From Nocardia puris (GTDB lineage: Bacteria > Actinomycetota > Actinomycetes > Mycobacteriales > Mycobacteriaceae): 64,000 bases of DNA. A program made the position numbers and the translations under genes. The DNA lies in NCBI RefSeq assembly GCF_003315035.1, contig NZ_QNRE01000014.1, positions 124,001-188,000 of the forward strand, read 5' to 3'. The notes below the pieces were generated by a model. It saw only the letters and a program-made list of their open reading frames with translations, made no database searches and was not told the origin of the DNA. Below, piece after piece: positions 17,399-25,714 of the stretch; the first letter of the stretch is position 1, and every line of letters starts with the position of its first letter.

Positions 17399-17881
17399 TC
17401 AGTAGTCGAACTGCGGGTTGCCCGCGCAGGCGACGTTCTCGCAGAACTTCTTGAAGTCGAACTTCCACAGACCGCCCTCGCGCTGCAGGTAGAAGGTCGC
17501 CGAGGTGGCCGGGAAGCCGGCGATCAGGCCCTCGCCCACCACGCTGAGCGAGTCGCCGTTGATATTGACCGGCCCGACGGCACGGCCCTGGATGGAGAAG
17601 AAGTCGTAGGCCTGGCTGAACGACATGTTCTGCTCGACGATCGGACGGGCCTTCTCACCGCCGAGGGTGACCGCCACCTTGTCGTTGATGGAGACGTTGG
17701 GGTTGTAGAACGCGGCGTACATCCGCTCGAGCTGCTGCAGCGAGGGGACATCGTCGCGGATGTAGAGATCGGCGGCCTTCGCATCGCGGATCAGCACGTC
17801 CGCCGAGGCGGGCTGGGCCACGCCCAGGCCGAGCAGGGCGGCCAGAATCGAAACGACAGCGACCTTGATGAGTTTTGACAT
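17399..17881 (-). CDS. MTB12-like secreted low-molecular-weight antigen family protein
   Basis: 160 residues from ATG 17881 (AAGG seven bases upstream; an in-frame ATG at 17893 is possible). A Sec signal peptide is clear: MSKLIKVAVVSILAALLGLG...AQPASA, cut near residue 25. The mature part has a SnoaL/NTF2-like layout: helix LQQLERMYAAFYNPNVS, then strands AVGPVNINGDSLSVVGEGLI and ATFYLQREGGLWKFDFKKFC. A Cys pair near the C terminus (FCENVACAG) could form a disulfide. Family members are abundant secreted mycobacterial and nocardial proteins of unknown function. This copy has its own iron box at 18029 and lies within the siderophore locus, so a role at the envelope in siderophore handling is a testable guess. 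Confidence 0.8.
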   Translation of the reverse strand: MSKLIKVAVVSILAALLGLGVAQPASADVLIRDAKAADLYIRDDVPSLQQLERMYAAFYNPNVSINDKVAVTLGGEKARPIVEQNMSFSQAYDFFSIQGRAVGPVNINGDSLSVVGEGLIAGFPATSATFYLQREGGLWKFDFKKFCENVACAGNPQFDY

Positions 17882-18028
17882 GGCAACCTTCATTGACCAG
17901 TAGAAACAGAACCGGCCGGGGACGAGGTCCGCCACCTGGCGACCACCCGCGACATCCGCCGAGCCCGCCCGTGCGAGCTACCGGGGAGCGAACTCGTCGA
18001 GATCACCCGCACCCGGTAGCCGCGTAAG

Positions 18029-18047
18029 TTAGGCCAGTCAATCCTAA
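18029..18047. promoter_or_regulatory. Iron box upstream of the MTB12-like gene
   Basis: TTAGGCCAGTCAATCCTAA: arms TTAGG/CCTAA, 13 of 19 consensus positions, and almost the same core as the box at 6326. It is 148 bases from the start at 17881. The interval 17882-18279 otherwise contains only GC-rich sequence and the hairpin at 18238. Confidence 0.72.
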
Positions 18048-18237
18048 TTAGCCGCGCTTCGGTGATCAAGCCTCAGGTCCGCCCGGCCTCCGGTATGTAA
18101 GGGCTCTCACAAGCACGGCGTCGACCGCATGGCGGTGCCCGGCGAATTCCCGCGAGCCCCGGCCCCGGCCCCGCGAATTACGTTGTCAGGCAAACTCGAT
18201 TCGCAAGACTCGGGCACGCGGGTGCCGACGCGACGAC

Positions 18238-18263
18238 GCCGATGTCACTGTCGCGACATCGGC
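18238..18263 (-). terminator. Terminator hairpin at the end of the right-hand siderophore operon
   Basis: Perfect 9-bp arms GCCGATGTC / GACATCGGC with an 8-base loop, 17 bases beyond the stop of the carrier protein at 18280 in its reading direction. It marks the end of the transcription unit that begins at 27856. Confidence 0.75.
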
Positions 18264-18279
18264 ATCGGGTCCGGCGGAA

Positions 18280-18531
18280 CTACCCGGTGACGGTCGCCTT
18301 CGCGCGGATGAGGTCTTCCAGATCACCCACCGAAGCGGCCTCCGACATCTCCTTCTCGGTCAGCTGCACGCCGAGCCGCTCCTCGATGGCGACCACGCCG
18401 ATGGCGAAGGCCACCGAGTCGATGCCCAGGTCCTCGACGAGCAGCGAGGACCGGGAGACGTCGGTGAGCGAGAGGTCGAGGTCTTCTTCCAGGATGCTGT
18501 TCAGCGCGTCGCGAATGTGGTCGTCGGACAT
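18280..18531 (-). CDS. Free-standing acyl carrier protein, MbtL-like
   Basis: 83 residues from ATG 18531 behind AAGGAG. It is a classical four-helix carrier: MSDDHIRDALNSILEEDL, then the phosphopantetheine site LVEDLGIDSVAFAIGVVAIEERLG with Ser in GIDSV, and an acidic surface. In the mycobactin pathway the equivalent MbtL carries the fatty acid activated by MbtM and desaturated by MbtN; both partners are at 6366 and 9404. It is the last gene of the right-hand operon, 84 bases after the monooxygenase, and is followed by a hairpin. Confidence 0.85.
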   Translation of the reverse strand: MSDDHIRDALNSILEEDLDLSLTDVSRSSLLVEDLGIDSVAFAIGVVAIEERLGVQLTEKEMSEAASVGDLEDLIRAKATVTG

Positions 18532-18615
18532 AGGTACTCCTTGTTGTCTGCTGCCGGGACTGGCCCGGCAGGTGCACCACCGGAGGTGCGTGGTCACGGG
18601 TGAGCGGGCTGCGCT

Positions 18616-19929
18616 CTACTTGACGATCTCCTCGTCCGTCACGCCGAAGCTGGTGAAGGCCGTGTTGCGCGGCAACCGGTACACCTCGCGGCCGAGCACG
18701 GAGTTGAGGATCTTGGCGTTGCGGACCGCGCCGATGTCGAGGTTCGGCGCCGAGACGCCGACGGCGTGCGCCTCGGCGTTGGCCACGAAGATCCGGCCGG
18801 ACAGCGCCTCGTCGGCGGCCACGGCGTGATTCGCCTCGACCACCGGGCGCCCGCGCGAATCCCGGCGCAGCCGGTCGGCGACCGGGGCCAGGAAGTCGGT
18901 CTTGCGCGGCCGGTAGCCGGTGGCCGCGATGACGAGATCCGCGGTGTGCGCGAGGCGCGCGCCGGTGTCGAGGTGCTTGCCGCGGATGCGCAGCCTGCCG
19001 TCACCGAGGGTGTCGAGGCCCTCGACCGCGACGCCGTTGCGCAGTTGCACCGGCGGGAGCTTCTCCAGCAGCTGACGGCGGTAGAGCAGGTCGTGCAGCC
19101 GCTCCAGGGTGTCGGAGGAGATGCCCTTGTGGAACTGCCAGTGGCCCGCGCGCACCCGGTCGCGGGTCTCCTCCGGCAGGCTGTGGAAGTAGTCCATGTA
19201 CGCGGGCGTGGTCATCTCCAGCGACAGCTTGGTGAAGTCCAGCGGCGCGAACCACGGCGTGCGGGTCCACCACCGCACGGCCGGGCCGCCGCGCAGGTTC
19301 GCCTCGAGCAGGTCGATGACGATCTCCGCGCCCGACTGGCCGGACCCGATGACGGTGACCGCGTCGGCGCGGTGCGCGGCCTCCTGCTGGAACAGGTACT
19401 GCGAGCTGTGCACCAGCGCGGGCGAGTCGGTGGACAGCGCCGCCGGGATCGCGGGCTCGGTGCCCACACCCACCACGACGTGGCCGGCGTGGATCACCGA
19501 CGCCTCGCCGCCGCTGGTCACCGACACCTCGAAGTGCCCGGCGGCCTCGTCCCACCGGACCGCCTCGACGGTCGTGGAGAACCGCAGCGAGGTGAGCTTG
19601 CCGACCGCCCACAGCAGGTACGCCTCGTACTCGCGCCGGGTCGGGAAGAAGTCCTCGCGCACCAGGAACGGGTACAGGCGGTCGACGTCGGCCAGGTAGG
19701 CCAGGAACGACATCGGATGCGTCGGGTCCACCAGCGAGACCAGGTCGGACAGGAAGCTGACCTGGAGCTTGGCCTCGTCGAACATCAGGCCGGGGTGCCA
19801 GCGGAACTCCTCGACCGAGTCGACCACCAACACCTCGACGTCCTCGACCGTCGAGGCCATGGCCGCCAGGCCGATATTGAACGGGCCGCACCCGATCGCC
19901 AGGATGTCGACCTTCTGGACTTCACTCAT
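18616..19929 (-). CDS. Siderophore N-monooxygenase (SidA/IucD/MbtG family)
   Basis: 437 residues; its ATG at 19929 overlaps the decarboxylase stop by eight bases. FAD motif at the N terminus, DILAIGCGPFNIGLAAMA; the substrate region FHWHPGLMFDEAKLQVSFLSDLVSLVDP is represented by EFRWHPGLMFDEAKLQ and FLSDLVSLVDPTHP; NADPH motif VIGSGQSGAEIVIDLL; and the C-terminal ATGYRPRKTDFL. These enzymes hydroxylate a terminal amine of Lys, Orn or a diamine to give a hydroxylamine. Next to a DesA-like decarboxylase and an IucA/IucC-type synthetase, the likely substrate is cadaverine, giving N-hydroxycadaverine as DesB does. Free or acylated lysine, as for MbtG, remains possible. Confidence 0.88.
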   Translation of the reverse strand: MSEVQKVDILAIGCGPFNIGLAAMASTVEDVEVLVVDSVEEFRWHPGLMFDEAKLQVSFLSDLVSLVDPTHPMSFLAYLADVDRLYPFLVREDFFPTRREYEAYLLWAVGKLTSLRFSTTVEAVRWDEAAGHFEVSVTSGGEASVIHAGHVVVGVGTEPAIPAALSTDSPALVHSSQYLFQQEAAHRADAVTVIGSGQSGAEIVIDLLEANLRGGPAVRWWTRTPWFAPLDFTKLSLEMTTPAYMDYFHSLPEETRDRVRAGHWQFHKGISSDTLERLHDLLYRRQLLEKLPPVQLRNGVAVEGLDTLGDGRLRIRGKHLDTGARLAHTADLVIAATGYRPRKTDFLAPVADRLRRDSRGRPVVEANHAVAADEALSGRIFVANAEAHAVGVSAPNLDIGAVRNAKILNSVLGREVYRLPRNTAFTSFGVTDEEIVK

Positions 19930-21496
19930 GGATCTTCACCATCTCGTCGCGCTCGGTGTTCAGGCCTTCGGACTCCACTTCCAGGCCCACGCGCAGCAGT
20001 TCGTCGAACAGCGAATCGATATCTTGCTCACTGGATTCGGGGTTGAGCAAGGTGAGCTTCAGGCAGGTGCGCGGTTCACCCTCGCCGTGGATGCGCACCT
20101 GGGTGCGTCCGATCAGGGCCTTGCCGGAGCTGATCAGGCGGCGGCGCAGTTCGGCGTTCACCTGGTCCAGGTCCAGGTCCTCGCAGCGGTAGCGGAACAC
20201 CACCGTGGTCATGGTGACCGGCGCGACCAGCTCCAGCTGGAGCTCGGTGCCGATGCGGCGCTCGGCGAAGCGGGCCAGCTCGTGGCAGGTGTCGAGCATC
20301 TCGCCCAGGCCCTCGCGGCCGTAGGCCAGGAAGGTCGCGGCCACTTTCAGCACGTCGGGGCGGCGGGTGGTCTGCAAGGTCTGGCCGAGCAGGCCGCCGA
20401 AACCGGCCTCCACGTCGTCGTCGGGGTTCAGGTAGGCGACCGAGCGGCTCAGCGAGGCGAAGCGCTCCTGGTCGGCGAGCAGCAGCACGCTGGCGGCGGC
20501 GGGCTGCCAGCCGACCTTGTGCAGGTCCAGGGTGACCGAGTCGGCGCGCTCGATGCCCGTCAGCAGTCCGGCCAGGTTGTCGGAGAACAGCGAACCGAAG
20601 CCGTAGGCGGCGTCGACGTGGAACCACACATTGTGCCGGGCGGTGATCTCGGCGATCTCGGGCAGCGGGTCGACCGAGCCGAAGTCGGTGGTGCCCGCGG
20701 TCGCGACCACCGCGACGGGGGTGTGGCTCTCGGCGAGCTCGGTGAGGATCTGCTCGAGGGCCTCCGGGATCATCCGGTGCTCGGAGTCGACCGGCACCGG
20801 GATCGCCGCCGCCTCACCCAGGCCCAGCGCGGCGCACGCGCGGTGCACCGAGAAGTGCGCCACCCGCGAGCAGAGCACCACGGGCCGGGGCAGGGCGCTC
20901 ACGCCGTTCTGCCGGATGTCGATGCCGAGCTGCGCGGCGCTGTAGTCGCGGGCGATCAGCATCGCCAGCAGGTTCGAGTAGGACCCGCCCGGCCCGAACA
21001 CGCCGCCGGCGGACTCGGGCAGGCCGGCCAGCCGGGCCAGCGCGCTGACGGCCCACTTCTCGATGGCCAGGGTTGCGGGGCCGGAGTCATAGGTGTCCAG
21101 CGAGGCGTTGGTGGCGCTGGCGAGCGCGTCGGCCACCACGGCCACGGTCAGCGGCGGCGGCTGCAAATGCGCCGCGCACAGCGTGTGGGTCAGGTCCAGG
21201 CCGTAGGCGGCGATCAGATCGGCCAGGCGCGCCAGCGCGGCCGGTTCGCCGAGACCGCTGTCCGGGATGCGCTCGGGCCCCAGCGCCTCCGCGACCACGG
21301 TGAGCACCTCGGCGGGATCGCCGGGCGGCAGCGGCGCCCTGTGGTGGCGATGGTCGGAGACCGCGGCGGCCAGCTGCGCCAGTCCGCTGCCTGCGGCCGT
21401 CCAGCCGTCGCCCGGGTCGGCGAACTTGGATGGCCTTCCCCAGGGGGAGGTGGATTCATGTGACACGGAAAGCCCCACTATTACGTCGGATTGCAT
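19922..21496 (-). CDS. PLP-dependent group II decarboxylase, DesA-like (probable lysine decarboxylase)
   Basis: 524 residues from ATG 21496. No good ribosome site is visible; an in-frame GTG about ten codons later is an alternative. It is fold-type I: the PLP Lys is K327 in LDLHKVGWQP, HVDAAYG (residues 293-299) holds the cofactor Asp, and FGPGGSYSNLLAMLIARD is the glycine-rich turn. The family includes L-2,4-diaminobutyrate and lysine decarboxylases, of which DesA makes cadaverine for desferrioxamine. Its overlap with the N-monooxygenase and its NIS synthetase neighbour favour lysine to cadaverine. Ornithine or aromatic amino acids cannot be excluded from sequence. Confidence 0.85.
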   Translation of the reverse strand: MQSDVIVGLSVSHESTSPWGRPSKFADPGDGWTAAGSGLAQLAAAVSDHRHHRAPLPPGDPAEVLTVVAEALGPERIPDSGLGEPAALARLADLIAAYGLDLTHTLCAAHLQPPPLTVAVVADALASATNASLDTYDSGPATLAIEKWAVSALARLAGLPESAGGVFGPGGSYSNLLAMLIARDYSAAQLGIDIRQNGVSALPRPVVLCSRVAHFSVHRACAALGLGEAAAIPVPVDSEHRMIPEALEQILTELAESHTPVAVVATAGTTDFGSVDPLPEIAEITARHNVWFHVDAAYGFGSLFSDNLAGLLTGIERADSVTLDLHKVGWQPAAASVLLLADQERFASLSRSVAYLNPDDDVEAGFGGLLGQTLQTTRRPDVLKVAATFLAYGREGLGEMLDTCHELARFAERRIGTELQLELVAPVTMTTVVFRYRCEDLDLDQVNAELRRRLISSGKALIGRTQVRIHGEGEPRTCLKLTLLNPESSEQDIDSLFDELLRVGLEVESEGLNTERDEMVKIHE

Positions 21497-21569
21497 CGAG
21501 AACGAACTTGTTTCGGCCGAGGTGGTCGGCCCGCGGCGATCGGGCGTGGCTACCCCGGCGTCGAGACCG

Positions 21570-23894
21570 TCACGTCTCTCCTCGCGCCGGGTCGTGCGCG
21601 GATCCCGTGCGAGCGAGCCGGTAGCCCGCGGACCCGGAGGCCCGCTCGAAAACCGCACGGGGGTGGCCGGATTCGCGCAGGCGCGCCCAGTCGCTCACGA
21701 GGGGCACGAGTTCCCCGCGCGCCCACCGCGGCGCCTGGTCCTGGAACCAGGGCGAGCGCGGATCGCCACTGACGCCCAGCGGCACGATCCAGCGGCTCGC
21801 GTCGCGGTCGGCCAGATCCCAGACGTAGCGGGCGGCCGAACCCAGGCTGCACGCGTGCGAGAACCCGACGGCGCTGCCGTTCGCGAAGACGCATTCGGCG
21901 TCACCGCCCAGCGGCAGCCGGTCCGGCCGGATCCGCGCGGACAGCTCGGGCAGCTTCGGCGAGAGGCCGGCCAGATCCAGGCCGTGCAGCGGAGTGAGCA
22001 CGTGGACGCTGCCCCAGGTCGGGACCGTCTCCTGCTCGGCGAGGTGCGCGGCGACCGCCTCGAGGGCCTCGGTGAGCAGCCGCTCGATGTCCACGCCGAC
22101 TTCGGGCGCCAGGCGCAGCACCGAATCCAGCGCCGCGGCCAGGCGCGTCTCCACCACGAACCACGGGTTGAGCACCGGCGAGAACAGGTGCGGCTCGGAC
22201 AGGCCCGCGAGCGCTTCGTGGCGGGCGATGGCGCGGACCAGGCGGGTGCGCACCTCGGCGAACGCGTACGCGTCGGTGCTGTCGGCCCGCATCTCGCCGT
22301 GCCAGGCGAGCAGCGCGCGGCGCAGTTCCTCGGCGGCCGGGCTCAGGCCGGTGAGCGCGGGCAGCCGCCCGACGAGCACGTCGGCCTGTTCGTTGGCGAC
22401 GTCGCCGTGGATGCGCTCGCACGCGTCCACGGTGACGGCGGAATCGGCGTCGAGCAGCGCGCCGATCCGCGCGCCGCGCGCGGCGGCCGCGCATTCGGTG
22501 GTGACCGGTTGCAGCGGAAGCGAATCGGGGATGCGCTGGTTGGCGATCACCGAGTAGCCCGGCACGCTCGCGTCGAACCCGTCGTCGTGCACCGACGGCG
22601 TGACGTAACCGCGCCACCGGTAGCGCGCGTCCCAGCCCGGCACTGGCAGCCAGTAGTTCTCGTGCGCCCGCACCGGGATCTTGCCGACCACGTGGTGGGT
22701 CACCCGGCCGCTGGTGTCGCCGATGACGATCCGGTTGACCGGTTCGACCCACCCCGCCATGGCCTGCTCGACATCGCCCACCGTCTTGGCGAACAGCACG
22801 TCCAGCGCGGCGTCGAAGGTGACCTCGGGGTCGTTCAGCATGGGCGAGCGCAGGCTCACCGCGAACGCGGCCTCCGGCCCGCCGAACAGCACGGGGCCGT
22901 TGCCGGTGACGACGATCTCGAGCTCGACCGGGTCCCCGTCGCGCACCAGGATCCGCTCGCGCCGGACCTCTGCGGGGCCCACGCCCTCGGCCGATTCGAC
23001 GAGCACGCCGTCGCCCGAGCGGGTCAACCGTTCGACGTAGAGGTCCTGATAGTCGGCCATCGCGTTGGTGATGCCCCAGGCGACCGTGCCCGCGTGGCAG
23101 AAGTGCGGCACCCCGGCCACGCCCGCGAAGGAGAAGCCGACCACGTCGAATTCGGGGCAGGCCAGGTGGATCTGCTGGTAGATGCCGGGCAGCTCCAGGA
23201 AGCGGTGCGGGTCGCCCGCGATCAGCGGCGCACCGGTCGCGGTGCGCGCCGACGCGACGCCCCACGCGTTGCTGCCCGACAGCGGTTCGCCGAACGATTC
23301 GCCGGGCGTCTCGGTGCCCGTCCCGGTGAACTGGGCCAGCAGGTCGGTGAGGAACGCGTCGTCGGGGTAGTCGGGCACGGTCGGCAGCGCGACGTCGACG
23401 CCTTCGCAGTCGAACTGGCGCAGCGCGTCGGGGCCGAGCGCGCGGGCGGCGTGCAGCCGCCACAGCTTCGTGGTGAAACGCCCGAAGAGGATGTGGTGCA
23501 ACAGGAACACCGAGATCGGGGTCCACGGTTGCCACGGCGTCGGGCGGTGCCCGAACTCGGTCAGCTCGAGCGCGTCGGCGGTCTCCACCGTGGCGCTGAC
23601 CCCCTCGGCGAAGGCGGCCAGCAATCGCCGCGTGCGCTCCGAGGACGCGTCGTGGACGCGGCGGGCGGCGCGGTCCAGCTGCGCGCGGCGGACGAACTCG
23701 TCCCAGCCCACGCCGTCGACGCCGAACACCTCGGCGGTGCGTCCCTCGGCCCGCAGGCGCAGGAACTCCAGCTGCCAGGCGCGGTCGACGCCGCTCGCGT
23801 ACCCCTGCCCGAACAGCGCGCCCTCGGCCGAATCCGCGACGATGTGCGGGACGCCCTGGGCGTCCCGGATGACCTCCAGTCCGGCGGTGGTCAC
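21570..23894 (-). CDS. Penicillin acylase (Ntn-hydrolase) family enzyme inside a siderophore operon
   Basis: 774 residues; its GTG at 23894 overlaps the NIS synthetase stop (GTGA). N-terminal LEVIRDAQGVPHIVADSAEGALFGQGYASGVDRAWQLEF is the acylase alpha-chain signature. The autoprocessing site is GSNAW, with nucleophile S208 following G207, giving predicted chains of about 207 and 566 residues. There is no signal peptide, which is unusual because PvdQ and penicillin G acylase are periplasmic, so it probably works in the cytoplasm. PvdQ removes a fatty acyl group from a pyoverdine precursor. This enzyme could remove, or transfer in reverse, an acyl group during assembly. Confidence 0.85.
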   Translation of the reverse strand: MTTAGLEVIRDAQGVPHIVADSAEGALFGQGYASGVDRAWQLEFLRLRAEGRTAEVFGVDGVGWDEFVRRAQLDRAARRVHDASSERTRRLLAAFAEGVSATVETADALELTEFGHRPTPWQPWTPISVFLLHHILFGRFTTKLWRLHAARALGPDALRQFDCEGVDVALPTVPDYPDDAFLTDLLAQFTGTGTETPGESFGEPLSGSNAWGVASARTATGAPLIAGDPHRFLELPGIYQQIHLACPEFDVVGFSFAGVAGVPHFCHAGTVAWGITNAMADYQDLYVERLTRSGDGVLVESAEGVGPAEVRRERILVRDGDPVELEIVVTGNGPVLFGGPEAAFAVSLRSPMLNDPEVTFDAALDVLFAKTVGDVEQAMAGWVEPVNRIVIGDTSGRVTHHVVGKIPVRAHENYWLPVPGWDARYRWRGYVTPSVHDDGFDASVPGYSVIANQRIPDSLPLQPVTTECAAAARGARIGALLDADSAVTVDACERIHGDVANEQADVLVGRLPALTGLSPAAEELRRALLAWHGEMRADSTDAYAFAEVRTRLVRAIARHEALAGLSEPHLFSPVLNPWFVVETRLAAALDSVLRLAPEVGVDIERLLTEALEAVAAHLAEQETVPTWGSVHVLTPLHGLDLAGLSPKLPELSARIRPDRLPLGGDAECVFANGSAVGFSHACSLGSAARYVWDLADRDASRWIVPLGVSGDPRSPWFQDQAPRWARGELVPLVSDWARLRESGHPRAVFERASGSAGYRLARTGSAHDPARGET

Positions 23895-25702
23895 GAGACC
23901 GCCACCTCCTCGGCGCGCGCCCGCGCGGGCGCGGGGCGATGGGCCGCGATCGGATTCACCAGTTCGTGGTCGGCGTCGACCAAGGTCGAGTAGGAGTCAC
24001 CGAGGTTCACCATGCGCCGGTTGTTGGACAGCTGAAGGCGATTCATGTGAATGGCTTTGAAGGTCGGCGCGAACAGGTCCCATTTCCGGAATTTTTCCGA
24101 CATATCGGGGTGCTGCTCCTGGAATTCCACGACGGCGCGCGCGACGACCGACCAGAAGTCGGCGTCGGCGAGCAATCCGCGCGCGTGCAGGATCAGCGCG
24201 AGGTGGCGCAGGTAATCGTCGAACACGTCCGAGAGCACGCCCATGTTGCGGATCTCGTCGGCCTCTTCGGTCACCGCGCGGCGGCAGGTGTCCGGAATGC
24301 CGTCCGGCGCGGCGAAAATGGAGACCTCTTCGCCGATGTCCTTCAGGATGCCGCGCACCGGGACGCCGCCGTCGAGCACCAGGATCAGATTCTCGCCGTG
24401 CGGGGAGAATTTGAACTCATACTTGTACAGCAGGTACATGATCGGCTGGAGATAGCAGCGCAGATAACGGGCCAGCCATTCCCCGGCGGGCAGGCCCGAG
24501 CGGCGGATGATCGCCTCGACCAGCGGCGTGCCGAGATGGTCGACGTGCAGCAGTGCCGCCATCGTGGTGAGCTGCTCGTGCTCGGCCACACGCGGCACCG
24601 GGCTCTCGCGCCACAGCGCCGAGAGCAGCTTGCGGTACTCCGAACCCGGCTGGGTGAGGGCGTTGTAGGTGGTGCTGCGGTAGCCGATCGCCGCGACCTC
24701 GTAGATCAGCTCGAAGCCCAGCGACTTCAGGTACGGGTCCCCGCTCACCTGGCTGCGGACCCAGTCGTTGATCAGCGGGGTGGTGCGCATGTAGTCGGCC
24801 GACATGCCCCGGGTGAAGCCCATGTTCACGATCGACAGCGCCATCTTCACGTAGTGGCGGGCCGGATTCGACACGTTGAACAGGGTCCGGATGGACTGCT
24901 GCGGCTGGTACAGGTCCGGCGCGTCGCCGACCTTCACGATCTTGCGCTCGGCGATGTCGACGGCGTAGATGCGCGCGATCTTGTGCACCCACTGCCAGGG
25001 GTGCACCGGCATGTAGTAGTAGGCCGCCGGGTCCAGGCCGCGTTCGGTGAGCACGGCGTCGAAACCGGCGAGCGTGTCCGCGCCCAGTTCGCCGCGCACC
25101 AGGCTGTCGTAGTCGACGCCCGACACGGCGGCGAACTCGGTGTTCTCGCGCAGGACCGCCACCCAGGTGAGCGGGAACCGCCCGCCCGATTCGGGGGCGT
25201 AGCGCTCCACGTCGTCGGCGCTGAAACCGAGCCGCCCGGCGTTGGCGACGATGCAGGGGTGACCCTCGGTCATCGTGCGCTCGATCGTCTGGAAATCGGC
25301 TTCGGCCAGTTCGGCCGCCGCGATCCGCCGCGCGTCCGAGCGGTTGGTGCTGATGGTCAGGGTGTTGGTGAATTCCTCGAGATATTCCGGCAGCGACTCC
25401 GCCGGAATGCCCAGGGAGCCCGCGAGATCGACGATCAGGGCGAGGGAGTCGACGCGCAGTTCCACACCGTCGCGGATCCGCCGCAGCGACGATTCATCGA
25501 TGCTCCAGCTGTCCAGCGCGAGGATCTCGGCGCGGAATCGGTACTCGGTGCGGCCGTCGTCGGAATACACCACGAACAGGCCGGGCGACAGTTCGGCGGG
25601 ATGCACGAAACGCTCGTGGCAGAACTCGGACAGGATCTTCTTCGCGATTCTGGCGTTGTAGATCTGCCAGAACGAACGGGCGTTGGCCTCGGTACTACTC
25701 AA
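23891..25702 (-). CDS. NRPS-independent siderophore (NIS) synthetase, IucA/IucC family
   Basis: 603 residues from TTG 25702 (AGAAGG upstream), 12 bases after the fusion gene. Family landmarks: TEGHPCIVANAGRLGFS (nucleotide-binding GHP, residues 147-149), YMPVHPWQWVHK (HPWQW 234-238), KMALSIVNMGFTRGM, and the FhuF-like FKFSPHGENLILVL (HGEN 435-438). NIS enzymes adenylate a carboxylate (citrate, or a succinyl arm as in DesD) and join it to an amine or hydroxylamine. With the decarboxylase and N-monooxygenase it forms a desferrioxamine-like trio, so coupling succinyl-N-hydroxycadaverine is the likeliest reaction. Confidence 0.9.
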   Translation of the reverse strand: MSSTEANARSFWQIYNARIAKKILSEFCHERFVHPAELSPGLFVVYSDDGRTEYRFRAEILALDSWSIDESSLRRIRDGVELRVDSLALIVDLAGSLGIPAESLPEYLEEFTNTLTISTNRSDARRIAAAELAEADFQTIERTMTEGHPCIVANAGRLGFSADDVERYAPESGGRFPLTWVAVLRENTEFAAVSGVDYDSLVRGELGADTLAGFDAVLTERGLDPAAYYYMPVHPWQWVHKIARIYAVDIAERKIVKVGDAPDLYQPQQSIRTLFNVSNPARHYVKMALSIVNMGFTRGMSADYMRTTPLINDWVRSQVSGDPYLKSLGFELIYEVAAIGYRSTTYNALTQPGSEYRKLLSALWRESPVPRVAEHEQLTTMAALLHVDHLGTPLVEAIIRRSGLPAGEWLARYLRCYLQPIMYLLYKYEFKFSPHGENLILVLDGGVPVRGILKDIGEEVSIFAAPDGIPDTCRRAVTEEADEIRNMGVLSDVFDDYLRHLALILHARGLLADADFWSVVARAVVEFQEQHPDMSEKFRKWDLFAPTFKAIHMNRLQLSNNRRMVNLGDSYSTLVDADHELVNPIAAHRPAPARARAEEVAVS

Positions 25703-25714
25703 AACGCTGCCTTC

